Positions 1 through 12,100 of a stretch of DNA of 64,000 bases are shown here, piece after piece. The notes under the pieces are model-generated. The model was not told the origin of the DNA, did not search any database, and saw only the letters and a program-made list of their open reading frames with translations. The stretch is from Fennellomyces sp. T-0311 (lineage: Eukaryota > Mucoromycota > Mucoromycetes > Mucorales > Lichtheimiaceae): assembly GCA_025266875.1 (NCBI GenBank), contig JALLLT010000018.1, forward strand, positions 1-64,000, given 5' to 3'. A program made the position numbers and the translations under genes. Numbering within the stretch: the stretch's first letter is position 1; the number at the start of each line of letters is the position of its first letter.

Positions 1-3000
1 TTTCTGCCTTGTACACCGTCTGTAACGAGTATGAGGAAATACGTCTGCAACTTTTGGTCCCGACAAAATCGCCCGCACATTTGGAACAACCGCTCAAAGA
101 TATGATCAACTCATATGGCATCTACAACCAAAAGCTTCCTGAATCGTTTTTCACGGACAATGTGAAAGGCGATCGTAATTTGCTCGAACGATCCATCCCA
201 TCGCTTACACGGATAATTAGCAATGGACAGCAGCATTTTCAACCGCCAACAGAATCAACCGAAGGCCAAAACATTATACAATTTTTGGAGTTACCAAGCA
301 CAGTCGCTGTGGATGTCATCAAAACCAGTACTGAAGCAGCAAACGCTGTATGCGAAATTTACAAGCACGTCATTATACCATGCAGACTTGTCGTGGGCTT
401 TGATTGCGAATGGAACTACAATCCCGTTACAAATGCTGTAGGAAAGATCTCATTGGTTCAAGTGGCTTGCCTAGATAAAGTATGGATCTTTCGTATTCAA
501 CCTTCACAAGGTGTTCCGCATGCATTGACGTTACTTATCAATGATCCAAACATATTCAAAGTCGGTCGAAATGTTACTGGCGATCTAAAAAAACTCAACC
601 GCGATTATAACGTTACTTGGAAAGGTGCGTTAGAACTAGGATCTTTTTGCCGACGCCGGGGCAAAATCCATCGCGGTACAATGGGGTTATCCGAAATCTC
701 TGCTGCCGTCCTTGGAGGTTACTTACGAAAGGAACCTACCACCCGCTTAAGCAACTGGGAGTGCAATGAGCTGTCGGAAGTACAAAAAGCTTATGCAGCT
801 TTAGACGCCTGGGCATCGTTGAAGGTGTTCGATGTGGTCAAGGATTCCCAAATGTTTGAAAAACATGTGCCAGCAAGCGCACCACATGGACTTCCATGCT
901 CGTTACAATATGCTGGTACAGCCGTTGCATTTGGTCGATTGAACAATCAAATAGGTCAAGATTCTGGAGATAGCCTGTTCACTGTTACAAGGATTGTGGT
1001 GCCCGGTGCAGTTGTTATGTCAGCAGATGGCAAAACAAAGGTGCTGTCAGATTTTGATGGCCTGCCGTTTACAATCAAAACATCACGTGCCTATTTGCGT
1101 ACAGAAAATCCTGACTTGTGTACTCCAGATCAGACACCAAGAGAATTACTATCTCAAGTTGCAAGTACCGAGCAAAATCGCACAGACGCAGATATTGATG
1201 AAAGCTTCGAGATCCGCTCTATATCTACATTATCATCATGCTCATCATCCGAAGGTGAATCCGAAAACAACGAAGTTATGCTACGACAAGCAACACAACG
1301 ATCTGATCGAATTCAAGAAACCCTACATTCAATTCATCAACAGGACCGCAATCCGAGGATCCTTAAAGATATCTTCCACTTAATGGCCATGTTAAAAATT
1401 TCAAAGCGGCATGGATTAGCCAAGGAGTTTGCCCGCCGATTTCGCGATGCCATTTTTATTATCAACACGGAAGACCGCAATAGAGTTGAGAGGCACTTAC
1501 GCTCTATTGGTATGAGCTGGAACTATATGTTCGTGAAAAATCCAGCCTGGGTATTACGAAGGTGTAGAAGGACAGTGCCCCAACCAGATGTTTTATATCC
1601 TGTTGTTCTGGCGCTATTTAATGAATATGGCAACTTGGTATGCGCAAAGAGCGGTCAACCTCTTTTCGATAATCAAGCATGGGATCAAGCTCGGCATATC
1701 TTAACTGCAATACGAATGGGAGAAATATCAGATCCACCAGGAATATCACTCTACTTTCAAGTTGGTGTAGATCAACATAATCTCCCGGTTTACCGCTGTA
1801 GTAGGGGTACCAACTCACTTGAAGGAGGCGTCCATCAAAACATAATCCGTAAATTCGCTTCGTTTGGAGCAGGTCCACATATGACAGACTGCATGCTGGC
1901 AGACTATCGATTACGACATAACATTGATGTAAGTATATCCAAAACTGCACGTCAATAGCCGTGCAGTAATACAAATATACTTACGTACACTTATACATAA
2001 TAGGTTGGTTCTAAAAACCGGCACGGAAGAGTTCATCTTGGCCATTACGATCCATGGCTTACTCAAACAATCCATCATTTGCAAGTGGAGTTAGGCATGT
2101 ATGACACAAAATGGGATGCCGATCAATCGTCTACTTTGATTGTCAAAAATGCACTCCAACTCAAGATGCCTGCAGAGACTTTTGGTATTGCCTCATTTCC
2201 CTCGGCTGTCGCTGATGATATTTCGATCCAAAAATCATCTCCAGATCAGGTAGAGCCCTCCGGTGATCATTACACTGATCCTATGCTTGCTTTAAAGCTG
2301 AGTGTGAGGCAAGCACTACCCGTTGGAGAGACAAGCAATTCACGAGGACGAATGTACAAGTATATTGCATCACGTCTTCAGACTTTGCATGCAGTCACAC
2401 CAGTACATACTAGTCAAGAGTTTGCTCTGTTCACAAGTATTACTCCTCAAACTTCGACTAACTTCGCGCAAAGGATTGACTGAAAGGGACAAGCACGGCT
2501 GTGGAATTGAAGCCATGCAAATGGAATCGACATTTTTTACAAAACTCCCGAGATCTTGAAAACACATTATAACACCTGGTGTACAAGCCAAACTGCCATA
2601 CGAACAATTGCCAGCCATGATATTGAAGTGCAAATCATGCGAGACCAGCTGCAATCACCTGGAAGGAATAGAGATATCATCAACCTGCCTGCAAATCTAC
2701 CAGAATCTGCACACGTAGTCGCAAATGACAGCAATTCGATGATATTGCCACCGGCTACGCTAAACGAAGCATCTTCCTCCATGTCACTAACACCATTAAA
2801 CAATGATAGCAGTGACAAACAAATCGAGCAAGCATCAACTCCGGCACCATTTTGCATCTTTCCATGGGTTTTTCCATCTTCTTCAGCACATCAAACACGG
2901 ATATCTGCACAGCCGTCATTGCCAGCAACCCCAACTGAACTACAATCTGCTCTTCCAAAAAAAAGACGTCATATGCAATCAGTAGCACCTAGTACTGTAA

Positions 3001-3146
3001 TGCAATCGACACCTCCAATAGCCCGTGCATCTGCCGAAATAGTACTGCGGAAACGTACCCGTACCTGTTCTCATTGCAAGAACCCCAATTGTAAAGGGCG
3101 TGCACAATCAAAATATTGCACAAATAGAAGCAGCAGTACATCTTAA
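1..3146 (+). CDS. DDE-type transposase with embedded DEDDy 3'-5' exonuclease (5' end outside window)
   Basis: The frame is open at the left window edge. A second-catalytic-Asp motif FFTDN (D50 counting from base 9) is followed by a complete WRN/RNase D-type exonuclease: Exo I GFDCEW (D132, E134), Exo II VTGDLKKL (D192), Exo III YAALDAWA (Y262, D266), so DEDDy. The DDE fold resumes late, with a probable catalytic Glu in TNSLEGG (E605). A GTAAGT...TAG intron (about 1930-2004) joins this exon in frame to the next. The C-terminus is low-complexity and ends in a CxxCx4C...C zinc-knuckle-like cluster (about 3066-3120). The frame reads through to 3146 but crosses two TGA codons (2481-2483, 2508-2510), while the residues on both sides still look family-like. 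Either the copy is dead or a splice was missed. An exonuclease inserted between DDE catalytic residues occurs in some fungal transposase families; the exact superfamily is not assigned, and the first Asp would lie upstream. Confidence 0.75.
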
Positions 3147-4053
3147 AAGTTTCAGACATATTATATCTCTTTTTTCTTAGCCTTTCGGCTAAATAAATTC
3201 AAATGCATTCCTTCTCGCTCATTTAATTGCATGTGCATTCAACAGGGGATATTCTACTTGTACCCTTGCCATTTTTTTTCAACGAACCCATATATAGAGC
3301 TTTGATAAAGGAACTTCAGCATTTGCAGCTGCTTCACAGCTGCAAAAGCCTATCCAAAAATCGAAGAATTAAATACATCGAGCCCAGACATGTTATCCGA
3401 GCCGTGGTACGCGGTAAAATATCGTTATATTTATATAGTGATTAGTTATATCACTCATCCGAAATATCGTTATATCGAGCGAACCAATGATGGTTTGCTT
3501 GGCGCTACTTCGCTTTTTCGGGTCAAGTTTCTGGATCGTTTTTCCAAGAAATTAGATGACCTGAATATCCAATTCATCTTCAACTACCGTCAAATCAAGA
3601 AGGTCATTCAAATGTCATTTTCTTTCCATTCTCGAGAAAATCGGAGTTTCTTCACCATCCTCATGCCCTTATCTTTATGCAACCGCTTCTGCCTTCTGGA
3701 TTGTCACCTACCTTACAGGTTCGCAATTATCGAAAGTAATAAGGCAAGATGACATATTAAAAAATAAGTGATAATGATGTATGTCAAAAAAGCATCCATA
3801 CTTTATTACCGCCCATTTAACTGTTTAATAGACACATTTGCATTTCTTTGTAAGATTCTAGAGCTTTTTTTTTCGTTTTTTTCATGCGCAGATGTATATG
3901 AGCTATGGGTAACTATTTAGCCGGATATTTCTTTTCGGAGTGTTAATTTTATATAACGATAATTCGCTATAACGATATGACTTTGGCTGCACCGTCATAT
4001 CGTTATAGCGAGCGGCCACTGTATCTTCTTTTTAAAATAAGGCACATAATTAC
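3147..4053. other. AT-rich non-coding spacer between two transposase genes
   Basis: No coding region can be supported. The stretch holds several copies of an ATATCGTTATA core (near 3418, 3468 and 3998), one of them followed by a CGAGCG tail at 3478 and another at 4008. This looks like debris of a small inverted-repeat element. The 3' terminus of the upstream DDE element and the 3' end of the MULE should also fall here, but I could not define their terminal repeats. Confidence 0.5.
3964..4011. repeat. Perfect 18-bp inverted repeat with 12-nt spacer
   Basis: The arm at 3964-3981 (TCGCTATAACGATATGAC) is the exact reverse complement of 3994-4011, separated by 12 nt. The right arm continues into GCGGCCACTGTA, resembling the CAGTG-type termini of pogo/Tigger-like elements when read on the minus strand. 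A diverged copy of the same end occurs near 3468-3487. It could be a MITE end or a relic terminal inverted repeat. Confidence 0.6.
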
Positions 4054-7000
4054 TTACATATCTGTAAGCGCCAAGTCCGCTTCGTTTTCTTCGCTGCAAT
4101 ACTTCGGAAGTTCGCTTTCTGGAGTTGTCCGACGATATAGGACGGTATGTGTAAATTCGATTTTACCATGAATATCTTTCTTCCATTCGGCTCTGGAATT
4201 TGAGTTATTAAACTCATATACACGGCCATCAGGAATCTTGCACATGCAGGTAAAATGAACACCATCAGCGTGTATAGAGCGCAGTCGACCATAAAGCTCA
4301 TATGTGGCTTTTTCAATGTTAAAGGACGGTGGATAATACACTGTGTTGGTCGTCTTATGTGCCTCATTTCTCCTCCAGTTTAAATCTTGAAGAATTGATG
4401 GATCGTGGATGAGGATAAACTGTGCGTACGCAACAATTTTACGCCGCTTCAGTTGCTGCGCTTTTGAGTCGCATTCGCTTCGATATATCTTCTCCTCTAG
4501 CATCATTTGTTCAAATGACGATTGGTGGCGATTGTCGAGATCGTGTCTGTCAAGATCTTGGATGCTGATACAAATTATAAGCGGCGATTTTTTTGGCTTG
4601 GTCGAATGCTGTTCACCAGTAAGAGCCCAACCACCATCACGCTTAGGTGTTTTCAATTCTAAAATTGCGTTCCGAAGATCAAACTGGAAGTACGTGGTGA
4701 GGATACCTCCACCTCGATCGTCTAGAAATAGCTGGATCACATCGGCTGGATCACCAAAAGCACCACGCGAGGCCTGTACATATGTCTTATCTGCCCAACA
4801 GAAATCACGTGCGGCATGTATAGGCATAGTAAAGTCGTTTTGGCTTACTGCATCCCACATGTCGGCAAACAGATTGCTTCGCTGGTCACCTCCAATCCTT
4901 AGCGGCTGAGGGATGTACGGCATCACAGCTCGTAAAAGCACATGGAGTACACAATCGATAAAGCAAGCATTCTGGGAATTTGGGACAACATTCAGGGGAT
5001 AGTTTTTGTCCTTGACACTACAAGAGCAGCATACAGCCAATGGTGATTGGAAAATGTATGTATTATTAGTCAGTACGACATATTTCTTCACAATCACTTA
5101 CAGATTTTTTTTCACGATATAATCGCGCTTTGCTTCTTGATAGTAGCTGTTTTGAGTTGCTGAATGCCTCTGGGCCCGAAGATCGCGCGCACTACTAGAG
5201 GCTTCCTGCCTTAATCTTTCTTCACCTAGATATTTTTTTTAGAAAGTAATGTTTCACCACTTGTCAATGTAGTATATATACCATTCTCATCGTCCTCTTC
5301 AAGTTCCTTTTTCTCTGCCAACAAGCGTTCGATCTCACCATTAGGCTTGATGATTGCTTGCCGTTTAGATTCCGGTCCTTCATAAAACGTAAGTGGAGAA
5401 AGTGGATGAATTAGTTAGTCTCTACATACGTATAATCTTCGCATTATAATGTACTGATGTGAACTACCTTTCCCATTTTCTTCACGATTTCTCTTTCGCA
5501 GTATCAATTCTGGTACTTGAACTGAAGAATTCAAGAGCAGTGGAGCCATCCTTTTTTGCTCGTGCTGTGACGGGATCCTGGAACCAACTACATTTGGGCG
5601 TCGTCCTCTTGAATTGATGTGAGCTGGGACCGATATCTGCTCTATCGGGACGACATGAAAGTTGTTTGCTGCTGCTGCGATATATTCTATAAATTTCAAT
5701 TTTTGTTGGTCATCAGGACAGCGAGCATATGCCATCTCAATGTCTGATAGCAGCATCTCTCGAAATCGCTTATCGGCCGACTGTGCTGTACGAGGTATCG
5801 TAAAACAATGAAACGGTTCTATAATTAAATATATTCAGTAAGTATTTTCTGGAAATGCGATGAAGTTGTTGCAGTAACTATGAGCAGTAATTACAAGTTA
5901 AACATACCACGTTGACACGTTGTATCCAAATACCAGCGGTTGTCAATGGTGGCTGGATCGATAATTATCTCAGTGTCGCTACTGTTCTGTAAAATTTGAT
6001 GATAGCAAGGTAGGTGGTAGTTGATCCGTGTCGCGCATTTGCAAGGGCTATCGTCACCAATGACTTCATCTTCTACTGTTGCTTTCCTTGCTTTGCTGAT
6101 CTCGTTTCGTATTGTTACGCTACTTTTGGTTCTGAAAACTAAAATCTGTTAAGGTCACTTGGAATGGTAAAACCTTATTGGTTCATATGAAACCTAAAAT
6201 TACCCAGAAACGAATAATTATCCAGAAACGAATTTTTTGTTTAGAATACGAGACCTTGTTCAGAAAAAGATCTTATCAGAACAGCTATCTGTTCCTCCTT
6301 AGTGTAATTATCCAGAATACCCTTAGATTCTAGAAATATATAGCTGGAATATATAAGGTATAAATAGAGCGTTCGTATTTTCAATAAACTACAGTTCTTT
6401 TTCTGCTAAACTTACTTTTTAGCTTTTTCTCTTTTGAGACATATTTAGTTTTTTTTTCTAGATATTACTGCAGATTGGCATCCGAAATATAAGTCCAAGC
6501 TCAAGAACTCCTGCGGTCAATTTAACTAACCTTTTTGGTTACTAACCTGTGTTTAGGTATTATACGAAAAACTCATTAAGACAAGCTATTCTTGTCAAAT
6601 TTTCAGTTGTGTCTAAATCGATAGAGATACGGCATAACAGTATGCGTCTGATAGCAAAGTGGCCAATCGCATGCTCTAAAGGCTTTAGAATATTGGCCAC
6701 TTCGCTATCTATTGCCGTTTTCGTTGCATTTTTATGGATGAGCTTTTTATAGCGTTCCTCGGACTCTTCCTTGTCTCTCGCCAGTTCCTATTGATGTGCG
6801 TATTTAGACTAAGCCAATCTTCGGACGTATAAAGTAAGTATGTATTTACCTTCTCCTCCAAAAAGGTATGAATATAGCCTATAGTAGTATAGAGCTTTCC
6901 GAGCTTTTGTATAATCTCTTTAACAACGGCGTGAGTTCCTTCGACGCGCTGGGTCGATCTGACACCGAGGTTAAAGCGATTTCCGGCAATATAGCCCGCC

Positions 7001-8392
7001 CACTCTTCCTCATCATCCTTGAGTAAACTTGATACGTTTTTATGAAGAAGTAAGTACACATGTAATATAAATTCAGGAGCTCTTAGATACCTACCTTCCA
7101 AGGTAGCCATTCAAATAGTTTTCATTTGGCATTTGTTTGGTCACCTCGTAGTACTTGCGTTTCGCTGTTTGAAAGCCAGCCAAGCTTCGCGCATACAGCA
7201 TTCCACGCACAGCAGATATAAAGTTGCTCTTGGCGGTTTCGTCTATGCCATTTGGTAGCTTTTTCTCGAAATTCATTTGCACATGCCATGAACACAGAGA
7301 ACGAGGAACTGACGGGAAAACGCGCTTGAGAGCGGAACGGAGTGATCGATCATTATCCGTGACAAATAGTCCCGGCATACATGGCTCTTTTGCTGCATCA
7401 TAAATGACAGTTTTCAAGCAGTTCACCATCCAAGCGTAGGTATCCGTTTGTTCGTTGTTCACAAGCGCATAGCCGATAAGGAAACTGCGTAGGGAGTCAG
7501 TACTATCGTCAGTCGCCAAATTGTCGACACCAACAATTTGTACAAGTGGAACGCTGGATATGTTTGTCTTGTAGGTCGCATCGATAATTACGACTTCCGG
7601 AAATCGTTGAGCTTTGACGATTGAGTCTTCATGAGCGGCAAATAGCTGGCATAGCTCTCCTTCATCTGTCAGTTCATATCGATAGGCGTATCTTCCAGTT
7701 CTGAGTGATCTATCGATACTCGTGAACTGGTTGTCGCGGTCCTTTTGAAAGTTGGATATTTCCAGAACCTTCCGGATGTCCCGAGGGATCGTCGTCGTCG
7801 TAGGATCGTTGCTACGCTTAAGTCGTAGCATTTGGGTAGGCATAATCCCAACAGATGATTGCTGCACAAACTCCATGGCATCCTCGCAAGTAATTCCTTG
7901 CTTTCTGACTTCAGAAAAAATGCGAGGGTCAGTGCGGTCATCTTCAGTACGACAGGTATGCTGCAAATTGATCTTCGACGAGTTTATGACGAAAGTCCAC
8001 TTGGCACAGTCCTTCCCCTTCGACATGTAAACAAGGTATGGGCAACCAATGCGAACGGTTTTTGTTTCAGGTCTAGACTTTATGACACCGTTTGTACACT
8101 TGTAGTGCGTCATACATCCAACATCCTGGGCTTCGGTCGTGTTTGAGTTAATTGCCCCATTGCTCACAACTGGGGCGCTGTAGTTCTTCAAGCTGGATCT
8201 GTGTGGTCGGTACTCGCCACCCTGCTTACACTTGAAGTAGCAATATTGGGTACCATTGCTTTTGGTTCCGCTTGATGCAATTACAACGCCTCCTTTATAT
8301 CCTTTAGCGCACAAATACTCATTGAGCTTCGCTCTCAGCTGGTCGCGAGTATCAGCGGTTTCGTTGTAGATGGCGTCGTGGTTCATAGTCAA
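4054..8392 (-). CDS. Mutator-like (MULE) transposase fused to a USP-like (C19) protease domain
   Basis: Multi-exon model read by eye: 8392-7095, about 7017-6850, 6787-~6568, 6131-5908, 5818-5468, 5377-5282, 5225-5102, ~5020-4054. Exon 1 has a FAR1/WRKY-GCM-type region (about residues 20-150, ending in NLQHTC), then the MULE DDE core with IIDATY (D271), VTDND (D346) and CSWH (C367, H370). Exon 2 supplies the Glu in STQRVEGTHA. Exon 4 has a SWIM zinc motif, CKC followed by PCYH. After a charged, coiled linker, the last exon carries a Cys box (NSQNACFIDCVLHVLL) and a His box (DGVHFTCM... then VYEFNNS), resembling ubiquitin-specific peptidases. Exons join in compatible phases with no stop in the chosen frames. 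MULEs with C-terminal Ulp1 or OTU proteases are known; here the fold looks USP-like. The protein would cut and paste its element in the nucleus and may act on ubiquitin-like modifiers. Activity is inference. Confidence 0.7.
6132..6567 (-). other. Unusually long presumed intron of the MULE gene with a short tandem repeat
   Basis: The other introns of this gene are about 45-100 nt; this gap is about 430 nt. On the plus strand at about 6202-6235 it contains two adjacent near-copies of a CCAGAAACGAAT-type unit, and another TATCCAGAATA further on. It may be an intron enlarged by an insertion, or non-coding decay within the element. The splice donor is not certain. Confidence 0.35.
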
Positions 8393-8842
8393 TGCTACAA
8401 TGCTATGTTAGTGCTTAATTCAAGTAAATGATAGATATCACTATTTCATAATATAGGTGCACAACTCACGAATTGGGCGAAGGATTACGGTAATCAAGCG
8501 TGTAAGAGTTTCTTGATGAAAAGAAGCGGAAGAAGCAAAACACAACCAACGAAAAACTTTTTACTTAGTGTCAGCAACTAAATCATTGGGTATGTTCGAT
8601 ATTAATAATAACAAGTATCATCCAGGTCCATTCATATATCATTCTCGCTGTGTCTTTTATCAGTTCCTGAACGCAGCTTGTAATTCGCGCACAGAAAAAA
8701 GCCACTTCTACTTTTTAGCGTTCTATACGGAGTTTGAAAGGAACGCTATAGTGTTCATCGATGAGGCTGTTTGTCCGTCCGTTCGCACAATTCGGTGTTT
8801 AAATAATAAAGAGTGAAGTTGCCTGAAACGTGTTTCTCTGTT
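8393..8842. other. Divergent intergenic region: MULE 5' flank and Helitron 5' region
   Basis: No convincing gene. The MULE reads leftwards from 8392 and the Helitron reads rightwards from 14589 (beyond the gypsy insertion), so this stretch held both promoters. It contains an 8-bp inverted repeat (TAGCGTTC at 8716-8723, GAACGCTA at 8741-8748). It also has a GCGCACAGAAAAAAGCCACT motif (8687-8706) that recurs exactly at 21428-21447, beyond the Helitron's other end. Confidence 0.5.
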
Positions 8843-9108
8843 AATTTGGGGGTTAACTCCGTATAAGAGTTTTAGCTGTTTATTAACGTGGTTTTAGTAA
8901 TTGAGCAGAAAAGGGTTTTGACTAAAAGGATTGTAGATCTTACTCTTTGTTGAGAGTTCGGTGTCGTGTAGTAGAAGTGGAGGAAAGAGAAAAGGGTAGA
9001 TAATTGGGTTAGGTTTTTATACTAAGGAACGTATGACAGATTTACTATCTTGATGAGGCTCTCACAAAGGCTAAAACCGGACTTAACAATTTTGTGACAA
9101 TCATTTCA
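8843..9108 (-). repeat. 3' LTR of the gypsy element
   Basis: 266 bp, identical by eye to 14311-14576. Flanked on its outer side by the CTGTT duplication and on its inner side by the polypurine tract. The pol frame stops a few bases inside it (9101). Confidence 0.93.
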
Positions 9109-12100
9109 TCCTCCCCTCACCATCGTGGTGTTCACTAAACACCTGCCTTGTATGATAATTGCGAAGCTCTTGACCATTCACCCTTCTTTTCAAGGCTCGT
9201 CCGGACGGTCCGATCAACTTGTAAACATTGTTTGGAAATGCCTTTTGGACGGTATAGATTTTGTCTTGGTACTTGGTATCCAACTTTCCTTTTCTGTTCC
9301 TATTTCTTTTGAGGACCATAGTTCCAGCCGCAAACTTCGCTTCTTCTTCGTTCCAATCCTGATCGTCTTCACTTGTACTCTTTTCTTGATCTCGCAAGTG
9401 TCGCTGCTGTAAATATAGCTGCCTTTCTTCTTCCATGAGTGCTTGGCCCACTTATTGCAACTGATCCTCCTGAAATCGTCGGCAAGGCAACCCGAACAGT
9501 TTTTGGTACGGTGACATTTTCAGTCGGGCATGAATCTTGGAACGGTACGCATATAAGGCCGTATGCAGGTGATCATCCCATGTCTGGGGTTGTCTATACG
9601 CCAGTTTGCTCATCGCCTTGACAATCACGCCGTTCATGTGTTCCACCTTGGAATTTGTCATGGGATGATATGGACTGGAATAACGGTGCTTCGCTTGGAC
9701 CAGGTTCATGAAAGTCTTCATCGTCTCGTTGTCAAAATGAGATCCGTTGTCCGTTAAAATTGATGCGAACGGTCCATATGTACAGAAAATTTGTTCATAA
9801 AGGAACCGAGCAGTTGTCTGGGCATCCGCTACTTGGACTGCAGCAGCTACTGGCCAACCGGTATAGTGCTCCACCGCCATGATGATGTAGCGATTTCCTC
9901 TGCTGCTTCTTGGTTCAATCGGTCCAACATAGTCTAATCCCCAGATTTCAAATATCCTTTTGACTTTGATGTGGCCTTTCAGAGGTTCTTTGGGGTTCAG
10001 GGCGGCAAAAACTTGGCATTCGTGGCAAGTGGCCACAAATTCTTTCGCATCCTGGTAAGCCGTTGGCCACCAATATTGCTCATACAAACGTCGCCAAGTT
10101 GCTTCCTTCCTGAAATGTCCATGTCCATCATGGATTTCTTGCAGTACCGCCAAACGCTCGTCCTTGTGTGGCACCCTCAACAACCGCTGGTCACTGATGA
10201 CTCGATATAAATGCTGTTTGTCCACGCGATAATGTGCAGCTCTCTTCTTAAGAGATTTGTCCACGGTTTGGTCCAACTTGACGAGATATTCATAGATCTC
10301 CGCTAGTTTCGGCTCATACAGTGACGACAATTCTGTTTGATCCGTTACCAACCAAACTGGAAAAAGGCCTTCCAGCACATCTTCTTCTCCTTCCGAGATC
10401 TGCTGCGGCGGATAACGTGACAACACGTCAGCTACCACATTGCTTTTCCCCGGCAGATGATGTATCGAAAAAGAGAATTCTTGTAGCGCCAAAAGGTACC
10501 GTTGCAGTTTTTGAGATGGCTCCCTCTTTGAGAACAAATACCGTACGCTATTCGAATCCGTGTAGACTTCGAAGGTTCGATCCAAGAGATAACGCCGTAG
10601 TTTCTTGAGAGCGTACGTGATCGAAAGCAATTCTTTCTCTACCGTTGGGTACGATATTTCAGCACCTTGGAGTTTCCTGGACAAGAAGCAGACTGGACGA
10701 TCGGCTTGAGTTTCCTCGTCGAATTGCACCAATACACATCCAATACCAACATCACTGGCATCACAATACACTTTGTATAATCCATCTGGCGAAGGGTGTT
10801 TGAGGACGGCACCATCGATAATTGCTTTTTTGGCAGATTGGAAGGCGGCTTCTTGCTCTTGCTTCCATTCGAATGACCGGTTCTTTTTGAGCATCTCGTT
10901 TAGGGGGGCGACAATGTCACTAAACGCTTGGATATGTCGTCGGTAAAACCCAGCTAACGATATGAACGCGCGGATATCCGTCTTGTTTTTCGGCACTGGG
11001 AATTCTTGTATCTGTTTCACCTTGTTAGGGTGAGGCCGAACCCCCGAGTAGGAGACCAAATACCCCAGCATCTCTGTTTCTTGTTGTAGAAATCGGCTTT
11101 TCTTGGGTCGAAGTTTCAATGACACCTCCCGGAATCGCCGCAACAAAGACTCTAAATGCTGATAGTGTAATTTCTCTTCTTCACTGAGAATTGCGACATC
11201 ATCAACATAAGATACAACGAAGTCACTCAGAGGAAGAGTGGCCAGGAACAAGGCTCGGCTCAGGACTCCCGGTCCTACACTGGTTCCAAACGGCATAACT
11301 CGATAGCTGAAAAGACCCCAAGGGCTTGCCAGCGTAAGTTTTGGAATTGTTTCTTCATCCACAGCAACTTGGTTGAACGCCTTCAACAGGTCTACTGTCG
11401 ATATCCATCGCTTGTTGGCGAAACGCTCGATCAAATGAGGGATCGTAGGCAACGGCCAAGGATCACGAATAGCCAAGGCGTTTAGGTCTTGAAACTGAAC
11501 CACAAGACGTTTCTCGCCAGACTTCTTCTTGACATACATACAGGGGAATGCCCATCCCCCGCTACTGTGACCCTTCTTGCTTGGTCCATGCATGGCAGGT
11601 ATGATTTGACCATTCTTGAGCATCTCGCCTAATTCTTTGCGCAGTGTCTCCAATTCCGAATGGGACATGTGACCATTTGGTCGATGCATCACTGGCTTGG
11701 CATCTCCTGTGTCAATGTGTAATTTGAGAAGGTTGGTCTGAGCCAAATACTGGTAATGGATTCCAAAGACGTCCAAATACCGGTTTAGTATTTCCCAAAG
11801 TCTCTCTTCTTGTTCCTGAGTCAATGTACTCTTGTCAATGGCAGATTGGAGCTCTTCACGAATCTCTTCATCCGTAGACGGCAGATCCGGGTTATACTGA
11901 ATGTCCGGGCCATCCACATGTAAGATTTCTTCAGGCTCAAGTTCAATCTCGGTTTCACTGTCCTCACATGGCACCACCAGGTAATATTCCTCCTCATTTT
12001 CACTAGAAGAGCGCTCACTTCCGCCTGACCCTGTTCTTTCGGTGTCATAGACGTCCGATGGTGAATCGTCTTCAATAAGCGGGCTCTTTGCTTGTGCTTG

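Noticed and set aside
2437..2512. GTATTA...AAG intron to remove both TGAs in the DDE transposase
   Set aside because: 76 nt, not a multiple compatible with the phase; it would shift the downstream frame.
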